This document shows, piece after piece, positions 46,935-59,345 of a stretch of 64,000 bases of DNA. A program made the position numbers and the translations under genes. This DNA comes from Sphagnum compactum (taxonomy: Eukaryota; Bryophyta; Sphagnopsida; Sphagnales): NCBI GenBank assembly GCA_965153455.1, contig OZ234494.1, forward strand, positions 6,324,001-6,388,000, in the 5' to 3' direction. The number at the start of each line of letters is the position of its first letter. The stretch's first letter is position 1. Below the pieces are notes generated by a model. The model did not search any database, was not told where the DNA came from, and was given only the letters and a program-made list of their open reading frames with translations.

Positions 46935-47764
46935 TCAAAAGATATACAAAAGCTTGTTGTATATCTGATTTTGCTTCTCATCATCATATAAGTTTTTTTT
47001 CTCATATTTAGATATGAGGTCTTGCAAACAATTAAGAATTTTCACAATACCACGAACAAAACATTCATGATAATATGATCCTGCTAGATTTGTGGGAAAT
47101 ATGAATTTCGCGTTCTTTAAAAAAAACAACATTGTTTAACAATATGTTGAAAAAAAATGGTTCAATATGTTTGCCAGGATTGAAGTTTATGAACCGCACC
47201 AAGTGTTCACTTTTATATTAAAAAAACCCTAATTTATCTTTGCGCAAACATGTCTTCTTCTTCAATTCTTACTTCAATTCTTGCTGTTGTGGAGAAAATT
47301 GTTTCCAATACTTTGTAAATGTGCATTGGGCCATGTTAAAAGGTCGTGCACAATATATATCAATAGGATGAAATCCAAGTATCCTGGATTTAGTCACCAT
47401 TTTTGTACGCAAGTTTGACGATTTTGAATCAACATACTTTACACCAACACTTTTTGATATGATTGGGATTTGTAAACATGAGAAGGCTGCTTCAGCTGGA
47501 GATACAGGTTTAGCTATTATTGTTGCCGAAATCAATTGAAGTTACAAAGGGGTTGCATCAACCAACCTCAATCTTCTTGCATGAACGTCATCCAATTTAT
47601 TAGTGCCTTGTGGTTCACATTTCATAGCATATTTCAAAAGATAATATGACCAATATGAAGATGTGATTCGTTGAATGTTCATGTGTGCACCCCACAATAT
47701 CAATGTAGTACAATGATAAGGCACCACATTTCGATCTTCACATCGTGGACGATAGTATTGCCAC
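46935..47764 (-). pseudogene. Helitron Rep fragment with the YxxKYxxK tyrosine motif
   Basis: Read leftwards from a possible acceptor (GAATTAG|G) at 47,765. The first part encodes YYRPRCEDRNVVPYHCTTLI, then AHMNIQRI and YYLLKYAMK, the two-tyrosine YxxKYxxK catalytic motif of Helitron HUH Rep proteins. A TAA at 47544-47542 interrupts the frame. The same frame resumes with IAKPVSPAEAAFSCLQIPI, which matches the VSxxEAxW/F segment that follows the Rep domain, and IDIYCARPFNMAQC. After a stop near 47,270, further pieces in shifted frames (LVRFINFNPGKHIEPFFF; GSYYHECFVRGIV) continue the usual Helitron order. There is no PIF1 helicase and no identifiable terminus. The fragment starts 0.8 kb after the HNL stop codon, on the opposite strand. 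Confidence 0.72.
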
Positions 47765-48358
47765 CTAATTCATAAGTAGTTCAAACAAGTCAAAAGCCAT
47801 TTGAATATTTCAAACAATGATTAAATTTTGAATACTTAAATATCCACTAAAATGTGAATATCATGTTAACAATGGAAATTGTGTTAAATGAAAATTTTGA
47901 TTATCATGGAATTGATATCATATTAAAATTCACGTTTTAAAAACATACAGAAGATTTTTGAACTTGAATAATCAAGTGTTCAAAATAAGAAATTTTTTGC
48001 AAAGATAAGATTACGGTCTCTCTTAATAGTAAAGATTACTAATTGCATAAATATAAAAATCATAATAACTGATTAATTAACTCAAAATCACACTTGATTT
48101 GAATTTTTTTAACCCACCTTTGCGTGATTAGATGTTGAGCTGCATGTTGTTCAACAAATATAATAATGGGTTTTGGATTATTGTTAGCATTATTGGAATG
48201 TACCATAAAATGAACATATATTTAATAAAACTAAAAAGTATAATTATTTTAATGAAAATAATGATTATATTATTCGACTTATGGTTTTTTATTATTATAC
48301 TAAGGTTTTCCAACAAGTTATGCAATATTAAACTTGTTATAAATTTGAGGCAATTATT
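47765..48358. other. AT-rich DNA upstream of the Helitron fragment
   Basis: No gene. It may be the intron preceding the Rep exon, but no further Helitron exon was found. Confidence 0.35.
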
Positions 48359-49040
48359 AGTGATGTCAAACATGCCATGTACAGGGGAAGGGATTGTAGT
48401 TGGACATGGCTCTTCATTACCCAAAGCGATGAACCCGTTACCACTTGTTTGCTATTACCAACCTATATAGTGTTGGCCTGCGCAGGAAACAAGAAAACAC
48501 ACACTGAGAACCATTCTCAAAACACATCAACATAGCCTACTGTACCTGGCTATAGGATCAATCTCTTCAATTGCTTCAACCTGACTCTGGCCTCGCAAGT
48601 CTTCAACCTAGTGCAATATGAGGTATATGTTATTCACTTGATAGTAAGACCATAGGCAGGATATGAGTCACCCTCAGGCCTACCTCCATTAAAGAAACAC
48701 CTTGAGCCAAGGAAGTATTTTTTCTCACTCACTCAGAAAGTGAGAGAACAAGTCATGAGTGTTATGAGGAGAGGAAATCTTTAAGATAATTTTCTTATAA
48801 TGGATTCGGCGTATGTCGACACCCCTAGCAAGGAAGAATACCTAAAGGTGACCCCAACATGGTCATGGAGTTTACCTTCTTGAGCTGTCTTCCATAAACA
48901 CTAACTTTTGTTAGTCTCTGGCTTACAATTACTTTACAACAAGTTGTTATGATTGATTCTACTACAAATCACTCTATTCTGAAAACTATCCCTGCCATTT
49001 ATTGAAACAAGAAATGAGTCTAGAACCCATAAGTATTTTT
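48359..49040 (+). repeat. Dispersed repeat, copy 2 (first copy at 33.49 kb)
   Basis: Blocks 48,359-48,600 and 48,890-49,040 match the 33.5-kb copy. The insert between them contains TCACCCTCAGGCCTACCTCCATTAAAGAAAC at about 48,669, the tail of the G-box repeat without its palindrome. Confidence 0.85.
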
Positions 49041-50150
49041 TTCCTTCCATTAGCTCTATACACAAGTCCAAAGTCTGACACATGGACATCCAGAATGTCA
49101 AAAACAGGCTTCTTCAAACTTCAACAAATCACCAGTAATAGAATGTTGTAGACTATATAGTTTTCAGTAGCAGATTTCAGCAGAGAAACCACAAGCTTTC
49201 AGACTCAAATCTTTCATAAGACTATGTCATAATGACCAAAACGACTGTCAGTATTAAATGCTAACCATGCCTTGAAACTGAGTTACTGACTATACCAAAA
49301 AAGCCAAACAGCCAGTAATGGAAGTAGGATTGAAACCCTTCCCATCCAAAAACAATGCAGTCTTGGTGGGACTGCAAAATCCAAAGAAGTCTACATGAAA
49401 GTATGATTGACTGCAAAACAATCTCCTTGTACCCCAAATATATTGAGGCACAAGTGTTGTATCCATCTATTTTTATTTGTCTTGAAAAATCACCTGCCCC
49501 TCCACACAGTTTTTGTGAAACAGACTGAGTTTAAGAGCTACACCATCCCACAAAGTTGAACTGGACAACAAACATATGTAAGCAAGGTGCACTCTTATGA
49601 ATATCCCAACAAAGAACAATTATATAACTAACTCAGGGCACCAAGTACAAAACATCAACAAATGTTGAGCATGTTGGAAGAAATTGAAGGCCATGCAATT
49701 TGTTTAGTCTTGCAAACAGAAATAGACAAGACATTAGGGTTAGTCTTACCTTCCCCAGGCTTTGTAAGCCAATTGGTGCCACAGGTTTCAATCTCTCTGA
49801 ATCAAGCATATTCCAAAAAGGGCACCATGGAAAGAAGATTCATACTTTCATATGTTTCGTAAGCCAATAGGTGTCAAAGATCATAAGCTCCATCAGTTCG
49901 AGAGACATGCCATGGGGACAGAGAGGGAAGATGGGTTGAAAGCTTGGAGGAAAATTCTGGGTCACACCATATAAACATTGCCCTTGGAACTGAAATGGGG
50001 GAAGGTCATTCTGGAAACATAGTCAAGGAACTGGGGGATGACAAAAGACTGCTAAAAGGTTAAGTTGTGAGATGAGAGCAAAACAAACAAGCTTTTCAAG
50101 ATGATGTAAAACTCAAGTAAGACAAACATCGACAGATGTCCCAGTGTATT
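49041..50150. other. Intergenic, downstream of the OTU gene
   Basis: No coding region. It may contain the 3' UTR of the minus-strand OTU gene. No repeat recognised. Confidence 0.35.
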
Positions 50151-50154
50151 GTTC

Positions 50155-50543
50155 TCCATTATGAACTGTGTAACACACCACACAGAATGCATTCCCCCAC
50201 CAGGCCAACTGACAAAAAATCAAACTTTCCTAAGTTTTGAACTTTTGATTTTCAGCTCCATAAATTGTCCTCCATTATGAACTGTGTAACACACCACATA
50301 GAATGCATTCCCCCACCAGGCCAACTGACAGAAAATCAAACTTTCCTGAGTTTTGAACTTTTGATTTTCAGCTCCATAAATTGGAAAAATTGATGCCACG
50401 TGGCGCCCTGAAAATTTAGATTGCGTTTTGAGCCTGAGTTTTGAACTTTTGATTTTCAGCTCCATAAATTGGAAAATTTGATGCCACGTGGCGCCCTGAA
50501 AATTTAGATTGCGTTTTGAGCCCTCAAGCCTACCTCCACTAAA
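50155..50543 (+). repeat. Nested tandem duplications ending in two G-box repeats
   Basis: A 117-bp unit starting CCATTATGAACTGTGTAACA is present at 50155 and 50272. A segment TGAGTTTTGAACTTTTGATT through the G-box element occurs at about 50,347 and 50,435. The two G-box copies (50,386-50,434; 50,472-50,543) are thus 86-88 bp apart. Confidence 0.88.
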
Positions 50544-51311
50544 TAATCATCATGGTGAAGATTCATTCCAAAAGCAAATCTTCAAAGACAACATTCATTC
50601 ATACTTAATCATCAAAAAATTTGCTCTACTCTTCCCAATGGCTAGTCCACAAATGAAATCTATAGACCTTAGTTGGAATCATGATCCAAATTTTGAATGT
50701 TCCATTTCATTAAATGCTTTCATATATTACAATATTTCATAAATATTGGAAAGAAAGATCCTTTTTATCTACAATCACATTCAATTCATCCTCAAGATCT
50801 GACACACAAAGACATTAAGATTTCATGAGAAGTTTGTCTTTACCACAAAGAATTTTGGAGAAGTTTCCTTTGTATTTAGAGTGCACTTATTCACATGAAC
50901 CTACCTGGAGCTTGTTCGCAGATTGTCACATGCTCACCAAACATGTGTGAGCTAAAACTATGATCTGCACACAAAATGCAACCTGTTGCTGGTTGTACAC
51001 CAATCTTCCAACAAGTTAGATGAATGGCTCTAGAGAGGCCTATGCTTTTTCTTCCCAGTAGAAGTTCAATGGTCCATTGCAACATCTGTTAGATAATCAC
51101 AACAACTCACAAACATTAGAGCACAGTTCACTGGTTACTTGAACTCTGGAGTGATCCATCTACAACCTGATAAAGCAATCAAAATTTCTGAAACAATTAG
51201 GTTCATAGGTCCTCCATGAACAAAATTTCCTATAGGTTTGGAAAATGACAGTGTAAGGATGTCTCAGAAGAGCTGAACACAGGAAAGAAAAAGTGAGTGT
51301 TTGACACTTAC

Positions 51312-54300
51312 CTAAAGGGTAGATTGAATTATAGTGGATCTCTGCCCAGAAGCTCAAGTAAATTTCTGCATCACCACTAGTGAACAAAATGTCAGATTAA
51401 AAATGGACTGTAAGTGCTTTCAGAGCAGTATGCACATGCCAAATAAGAGATCTTCATGGACCTTACTGTATATCTAGCAAGCTAAGAGACATTGCTTGCC
51501 ATATCATTGCACAAAGTTTGTTGATCAGATATACGCCAGCATGTTGCAAACAGTGGTTCCACTAAATTATCATGCCAAGTAACTCTTGAGGAATAAAACG
51601 CATGGGAATGACCGCGCTTTGATTTGTGCTGTTTGGGTACAATTTCAATAAAGCATGTGTCCTTGAAGGAAGTGATCAAAGAAATCTTCATACCATACTG
51701 CAACCCATTACAACAGTTTATGTTTAGCACTATCATTTGACAGTTCAGTATGTTAGAAAGTTGCACTCACTCACTCCTCTCTTTCTCTCTCTATTCCATA
51801 AAAACTGAGCATGGAGTCTATAAAGGTAATAGAGGTTTCAATCTGGCAACATATCAGCAAACAGGAAAAGGAAAAAAGCGGAACGAAAAAAGAAAGGAGA
51901 CCCAACCCTAGAAATTAGAGAAAAGACTGACCGTTAGCTGGAACAACAACATTGGTCTCATGCATGTTCACTAACATAAAACATGAAAGAACAGAAGAGC
52001 AAAGAAACCAAAAAGAAAGAGCAACGCAAAAAGAGGAAGAAGAAAGAAAGAAAAAAACCAAACAAGCAATGAGGAAGAGAAAGAGAAAACCCATGGAATT
52101 TTAAGAGAACAGTCTTTGAGAGCAAAGTGGACTTCGAAAAAAAATAAAATAATCATCCAGAAGATTTCCACAAAGAAACACTAAAAACAATTTTTTTTGA
52201 AGCAAACCTCTGTTGTTGAAAAGAGATATAATTGCAAATGCAGGTGAGACCAAAGATTACATTATCAGCAGCAGCTTGCAATGTTACATGGTCACCCCAT
52301 TCACCACTCCTGCAAATCATTATCATCCCCCAGAGTGTACCACATCAACTCAAATCCAAGACATCAAGGTCACAAATAGAAGTATGCAAAAGCAAAGATT
52401 TGTAAGCAGCAAACTTTGCCATGTTCTCCACGTAATGCTCATAATCCATGGGGACGTAACCCGAATATGCATCTGGAGTCTTCATGAGCTGCTCCTACCA
52501 CCATTGGATTTTAAAACCAGAGTCATTGCTGGTTGCATCCCTTCATCTTCCTACTATTGAATTATTCCCACTCTGTCAACTACTGTGTAGGCACAAACCT
52601 AGTTTCTTCTTCTATTCCCTCCCAAACTGTCCCTGCCCCTCCCCTACAACACTACTGCTAGCAAAGGCAAACAAAAAATGAAGCTAAATTTCCATCTATG
52701 CAGTTGTGGATTAGTCGAATTTCATACACAACTGTACACTAGCTTTGACTCCTATCCACTTTGTGTAGTCGTGAACTGTACCTTCGAACACTGCATGGTT
52801 CTGGGGGAGGTGTCAACTTTCTTGTCTAAGGAAACCCCTTCACCATTGATAACTGTCCTCTCTTTAAAGCTAAAGGTGTCATCATAGAAAGGATGAGCAA
52901 AATTAGATACCTGCTTAACCACTGAGTCCCTCACAAACTTGTGATGCTCGGGGGTGCGATAGAGCTGATCTGATAATCCACAAAACTACCACCAGCCCAA
53001 TCACTCAAACATGCACAAGTGAATTCCCTGCACCTATCAATTCCCTGTAAGTTCCAATAGATGACTTATCTACAAATGGACTAGAACAGAAGGACTCTCC
53101 TTCATGCAACAGCTCCTGGCATCCCCAACCCTCCTTACACTAAGTCATTTGCCTTCACATCAACCTGGAGCAAATAATCATTCCAGAACCCAAGGTATAA
53201 TTTGGAAGTTCTGCTGACTATGCTCGGATGCATTTTAGAATGATCTGATCCACCTCCACTCTGCCAGGATAAATTTTCCATTTGAAATACACATAGCAAT
53301 CTAAAAAATGTGCAAGGGTGTGAAGAATAACCTGACAATTCCCATCACCTTCAATTCTCTGTTCACTCAGCCCATACAGACTCAACCTGTTTTCCCTCCA
53401 CCCAAAACAGCCATACGGTTTACTCATAAGGAAAGAGAATATAATCTCTAAATAGTTTTACAATGGTGTTTGACTGTGGTGCCACTCTGGAACACAGAAT
53501 ACATTCCTCCTTCCACCAATGCCAAGACATATGAATAAGGAAGTAATGGAGCTACTAGTGTCTTCACCTGTCCAGCAAGAGTTGGTGATCCTCTGAGGCA
53601 ACCTCTTGAGCTGGGACATCCCCATTAGTTTTTGGAACATGCTGCACACATGTAATAGATCCCCATGCTAAATTTGTGTTGGAAACATTTACCAGAAAAG
53701 TCCCATGATGTATACAAAAGAGCAAGCTGAAATCAGAAAGAATGGCCACATGCTGCTCACAAATTGATCATATTGTCATCCATTCTAGAAGGTGGGTTTA
53801 CTCCAGTTTCTGAGTTGACACAAAGAATGAGGACAAAAACTCTTTTTGAATAACTCCACAGATAGTGTACTCCCCAAGCATGTGACCCTTAGTCATGTGG
53901 AATATCATCAGAGAGGGCAAGTAATTTTTGATGGTCATCCTCATCTGACATTAATGTGGAGCATCGTGATTGAAGCTCAAAGTGGATGTAGCCTGCATCT
54001 CATCATCAGCACTATAGTTTCCATCTCCTAAAATCCATCTTTCCTTCATCCCAGTACTGTGTCACTCCATCATGTGCCAAATGTGTTGAAACCTGCCCAG
54101 TTCTTGTTGCCAGAGCAACTCCCTCGACCCAAATCTGGGACATCAATGCCTGCACCCCATGACAAAAAACAAAGATGATGCCTTATGGAGGAAAATGACC
54201 ACCAAAGTTGAGTTGTTCATTTCTTAGCACATTATTCTCAAGAAATTTTAATCCATAACAAGAGGCTAATCTCAATCTGAAAGCTTGGAAAGAAAAAACA

Positions 54301-54879
54301 CCACTAGATGGTGATCCACCTATTATTGCTCATCCTGAGCAGTATGACTGCCTTAGTCTTGCAATATCACAACCACAACCCAACAGAAGAAAATACTACC
54401 CTGTGAAAGTCATCCAGGTCATCTTTTAGTGCAATGAATAAGGACCTTCCAGAAGGCAAAGAAAAACATTTCCTCTATACATGGTAGCAAACTTGTAGAA
54501 GAAACTCAATGGCAGATGATGCACATGATACTGACACATGCTCCTTCTGAATTCCCAAGATTGTGACCAAAGAAAGCAATATGATGAAGATGTTGAAAGC
54601 TCTTTCAGCCTGGGTGACGACTTGCAGTGAGGAAATGACAATGACCTTACTACCAAGGACTATATTGGACGTGCTGGATGCACTCCCACAGTACCCCAAC
54701 AATGGGAATAAAGCTTATACACCAAGTCAATACTGCACCTGCAAGTGCTTGAACACAGGAACAATAGCACCTGCAGCTTCTGAAGCTTCAGCGGCAGTTA
54801 CATTCTCAAGCTCCTCTTGCAACATCTTTGCAATAATTTCGTCATTGGCAACTATGTTTGCCCCATGAGGTGTTGCCAT
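51312..54879 (-). CDS. OTU-family cysteine protease, deubiquitinase (one exon unresolved)
   Basis: Minus-strand exons, in gene order: 54879-54739 (MATPHGANIVANDEIIAKML), then 53641-53568 (HVPKTNGDVP), 53386-53332, 52985-52911, 52488-52415, 52309-52261, 51697-51613 and 51365-51312. From HVPKTNG on they join in frame and follow the plant OTU9-12 group: LSLYGLSEQRIEGDGNCQ (catalytic Asp and Cys), LSDQLYRTPEHHKFVR, YSGYVPMDYEHYVENMAK, SGEWGDHVTLQAAAD, SFKDTCFIEIVPK and FWAEIHYNSIY (catalytic His). The enzyme would cleave ubiquitin chains in the cytosol. Two parts are open. An exon expected between the first two begins at a good acceptor at 54,149 but I cannot carry a frame to its end. The last exon after the donor at 51,311 was not found. 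The usual Phe-Arg after GNCQ is Phe-Cys here. Confidence 0.85.
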
Positions 54880-57800
54880 ATCAGATTCCAGATAGAGATC
54901 CAACTCCTGTTGCCACACCTCAAACACAGACAAGTTGCTGCTGCTTTTCCTTGCATCACATCAAACAGATCCATAAACTCCAGCTACATGAGACAATTCC
55001 GTGTCTCCATTTTCAAGCATTCACTGGAGAACAGTATACCATACATTGGGGAAACTAGAGTGACAAGTCACAAAATATTCAGCTAATCAAAATAAAACTT
55101 TGAAAAGAAAAAAAGAAAACTGAACATCAATCTGCAGACAGACTACTCGAAGTTCCAAACCAGTGCCCTCCTTCATGGACAACCCTGAATTCAGGAAGTC
55201 TGCATGTTTGCATGCACAGATGGTTGATCAGCAGCCCCTTCCAGGCTTGCAAACCAGAAATACTGCATTCTCCTTGTGGAAAGAATGTGGAAAGGGTCAG
55301 ATATTTTATCTCCAATGAACCATTGTCAATGCATCAAACAGCATTGCCAGGGTCAGATCACAGCAAATTGCTTTGCTCCTGACATTGTAAATGGATGTGC
55401 ACTAGTGCAAATGGAAAATATTGGAAAGCTGACAGATGACCTACAATGGTGATGGTGACATACATCATGAGGCTAAATGCAAATCCAAGTGACAATAATG
55501 GCAAAGCGACATAATGATTGTTCAGCCTGAAGTAAATTACACGAGAAAGCTTGACTATAGCTGTAACAAGACTCATCCCGGCAACTGGCCTTAAGCAATG
55601 TCAATTCAGCTCAAAAACTTGCATCTAACAGCACAAATCGACAACAAAGGCAATGACATACAACCAGAAGCTTTCAGAATTCATGTAGCTACCAAAACAA
55701 CAACATAAGATGGAAATCTAGTTTGAATTTTTCACCTTAAACCTTTAACTGAACAACTAAAACTACCATCACCGTACAAATCACCAATGCAAAATGAAAT
55801 CTTGAAAATAAAAAAGATTTCCCAATCCCAAATTCCAATGCACCTAAAAATGATGACAATTACTAGATATATTAACATTGCCAAATGCTCACAATTTGTG
55901 CACTAAAAATGGAAGGCATGATGTTGAGTACATCAACAACAATGGCAATGCTATTGGCAAGTAAGATGAGATAGTGAAAGCAAGAGTGACAAGATGCCCC
56001 ATTTTGGGAAGTGGTAATATATATTGCCTTTGCCACCAAGAGAATTCACCCAAATTAAAATTGATCACCTATTTCCCAATGATGATGTTGCAAGGTGGAA
56101 TCTTCAATCACCTTGCGATTTCTCACCCATATAAACAATTGAAGAATGGGAGGAGGGTCCACAAGAGGTGAAAGTCTAAAGTTGGACACGACCTATATGA
56201 CCCGTCAACTCAAAGTAGACAATATGGAGATGACCAACTCTTCACTTAAAAAATTGAGGGTGGGAACTTGAAAGGTGGCCAACCCCATTATGGCCACTTG
56301 AGCCAACCCCATTATGGCCACTTGACTCAAAATTGATGTCAATAATTCAATAACCCCAAAAATTGTTCTTCTTCAATAACCCCAAAAATTCCATTATGGC
56401 CAAGTTAAAACCAACAATTAGTTAAAAATAAGAAAATGTTCCATGAAGTTCCCAAAAACATTGGAATTCAATGTGTATTAGAACAATAATAAGGCAGTTA
56501 TCCATAAAGTACCCTAAACTGGGGGAACTAGGCCCAAGTTTTGCCAAAAGTCAGGATGAAATCAAAAGTGAAGATGAAATCAATATACCTATAGGCAAAA
56601 AGAAAAGAAAAGAGGAGACCAATATGATATTCTCATCTTAATCTAGTCCTCATATGAGTTTCACCCCCCCCACCCCCCCACCCAGTTTTGGATTTGCTTG
56701 ACCTGTGCCTTCAAACTCATAGTATGATATTCTCCATTAAATCAAGTGTTTTCGAAAAAAAAATCCTGCAAAATCTTGTCCAGTGATACCCAGCTTCATT
56801 AAACAGTACCTAATTTAGGAACTCTTTGCTTTGACACCCCCCCCCTCCCACAAAAAAAAGAAAAGAAAAAAAGAAGTCTGGACTAGGTAATAGCCCCTCC
56901 TATGAACACACTACCTATTGGCTACAGTCAAATTGGGGATGAAACTGAGATTACAAGGTCAAACTAGGGCTTAAAAGATTGGGTAACTTTTAAGGATAAC
57001 TTCAATAATAGGTACAACAATATTCTTCAAGAAGTGGGACCAAATGTCACACACTCTCTCTCCAATTAGATAAAAGGGTTTTAGCCTTCGCTAGAATCCT
57101 GTTGCAAGTTTTTGACAATCCTCACTCTGTTTGTCTGTTGTGTTGAAAAAAGAAGATTTGTGCTTCTATTTTCCCCCTCCTCTTTTTTTTTCCTTTTTTT
57201 TTTGTTTTGACTGTTTCTGATATGCCTTTGCGTATTAAGTAGTAGGCCTTCAATTGGCCTTATGTTTACCTTATCCTCCTCATCCCCATCTTTTACGCAA
57301 AAGTAGGTAAGTAATCGATATTTGTGATCTTCAAGCATTTTTACAAGCCTATTTGTATGTGGGATAAATAAGACATCTCTGTTGACAAGGGATTTTTTTT
57401 TTCAAATTTCATGCATTTTTAGAAGCCTATTTGTATGTGGGATAAATAGGGTATAGCAACCGGTGAGTGAACACTTAAGGGTTCGAAAAGCTGATGCATC
57501 TCTAATGTTGCTCCATTGCAGCAAAAGTTCAAATAAAAGTTGTAAAACTAAAGTTGCACATCCAAGGATGCTTGCATCATTAAAAAAACTCAAGAAATGA
57601 GCAAGTTATGCATATTTTAATGTCCGGGGGTCAAAAACACAACAAGAAAATTCCTTGATCACTCAGCAACACATGAGCATCATCATGTTCATGCATGAGC
57701 AAATTCTCAATGATTCATGACCGAATGCTACTACCCTCTTCACAAATATTGAATGCATCATAAGGATGAATAGAAAAGGGCACAAAAATGTTCATCTTTA

Positions 57801-57985
57801 GTTTCAACGGATATAATTTTTTAAATATGTTTTTTTAATCAACAATGACAAGGGCAAGAGAGAGTGAAACCCTAATTTTGCTGCCCACTCTTGGCCACCA
57901 CCACTTCCTCTTTCAACTATGTCTACTAAAATTTTGTGCACGTTTCTTTTCTTTAGAACTCAAGCGATCGTAATGAGCTACTGGT
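54880..57985. other. OTU promoter side and intergenic DNA, no gene
   Basis: No supported gene. It contains C-runs at about 56,666-56,690 and 56,838-56,848. A short repeat, ACAAGCCTATTTGTATGTGGGATAAA, occurs at 57,345 and (as AGAAGCC...) at 57,420, and a third time at 60,493. Confidence 0.45.
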
Positions 57986-57989
57986 ACAA

Positions 57990-59345
57990 CTTTCGAGCTA
58001 AATCGCTTGAAGCTCAAGCGCTTCAAGCTTGTTCCTTCTTAGTTGCAGCTACTAGTGATCTTGGTCTTGGTGGTCCTCATCTTGCATCTCTTGTGTTTAT
58101 AGCTGCTCATGACCCTCCTAGTCGCAATCCTCATGTTGATCATCATCTTCCTTTTTTTCCCTTCTGGCTACAACTGTTAGTGACCCTCCTAGTCATCATG
58201 ATTTTGATCGTGGTGGTTTGAGGCTTGCATTTCTTGTGTTTGCATCTCTTGTAGTTGCTCGCAACCTTCCTAATTGTGGTCCTCATGTTGATCGTTGTCT
58301 TCCTTTTCCTCGCTCTTGGTTACAACTGTCAGTGACCCTCTTGGTCGTCATGATCTTGATTATGGCGGTATGGGTCTTGCATCTCGTGCTTGCATCTCTT
58401 ATAGTTGCTTGCGACCCTCCTAGTCATGGTCCTCATGTTGATTGTCATTTTCCTTCTCCTCCCTCTTGGTTGGAACTACTAGTGACCCTCTTGGTCGTCA
58501 TGATCTTGATCTTGGTGGTTTGAGTCTTGCATCTTTTGTGTTTGCATCTCTTGCAACTACTTACGACCATCTTGGTCGTAATCCTCATGTCGATCATCGT
58601 CTTCCTTCTCCTCCCTCTTGGTTGCAACTGCTAGTGACCCTCCTAGTTGTTGTGATCGTGATTTTGGTGGTCTGAGTCTTGCATCTTTTGCATGTGCTTA
58701 CAATAGTTCATGACCCTCCTGGTCACGGTCCTCATGTTGATTATCATCTTCCTTTTCCTCCTTGGCTGGAGTTGCTAGTGACCTCCTTAGTCATTGTGAT
58801 CTTGATCTTGGTGGTCTTCATCTTGCATCTCTTATGCTTATAGCTGCTTGTGACCCTCTTGGTCACGGTCCTCATGTTGATCGTCATCTTCCTTCTCCTC
58901 CCTTTTAGTTACAACTGCTAACAACTCTTTTGGTTGTTGTGATATTGATTTTGGTGGTTTGAGTCTTGCATCTCTTATACTTGCAGATGGTCACAACCCT
59001 CTTGGTCATGATCTTCATGTTAATCATCGTCTTCCTTTTCCTTCATCTTGGTTGCAATTGCTAGCGACCCTCTTGGTCGTCGTGATCTTAATGGTCTGTG
59101 TCTTACATATCTTGTGCTTGCAACTACATTGATCTTCCTAATTGTGATCTTGATATTCGTGATTTTGGTTATAGCTACTGGCGATCCTTCTAGTTGTGGT
59201 CTTGGTTGTAGTTGTTGTTGATCTTCCTAATTGTGGTTTTGATTGTAGTTGCTGGCGATCCTCCTAGTTGTGGTCTTGATTGCAAGTATTGGTGATCCTC
59301 TTCGTTGTAGTCTTGGTTGCAATTCTAGTGATCCTAGCCCTAGGC
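57990..59345 (+). repeat. Minisatellite, about 150-bp unit, then about 55-bp unit
   Basis: CCTCATGTTGAT boxes fall at 58129, 58281, 58431, 58583, 58730, 58870 and 59013, i.e. 140-152 bp apart. Each unit reads GACCCTCCTAGTC, GTGGTCCTCATGTTGATCGT, CTTCCTTCTCCTCCCTCTTGG, TTGCAACTGCTAGTGACCCT and TTGATCTTGGTGGTTTGAGT. From about 59,120 the unit shortens to about 55 bp (GATCCTCCTAGTTGTGGTCT). Frames read through each unit and end at the same TGA, so the frames are a product of the repeat and not a gene. Confidence 0.9.

Noticed and set aside
51100-51195. Candidate last exon of the OTU gene (acceptor TTGTTTCAG near 51,187, stop near 51,137)
   Set aside because: It joins in frame but lacks the basic, Trp-rich tail usual for this family, so I did not include it.
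57919-58675. Chain of leucine-rich ORFs
   Set aside because: They are translations of the 150-bp minisatellite and share the same terminal TGA in each unit.
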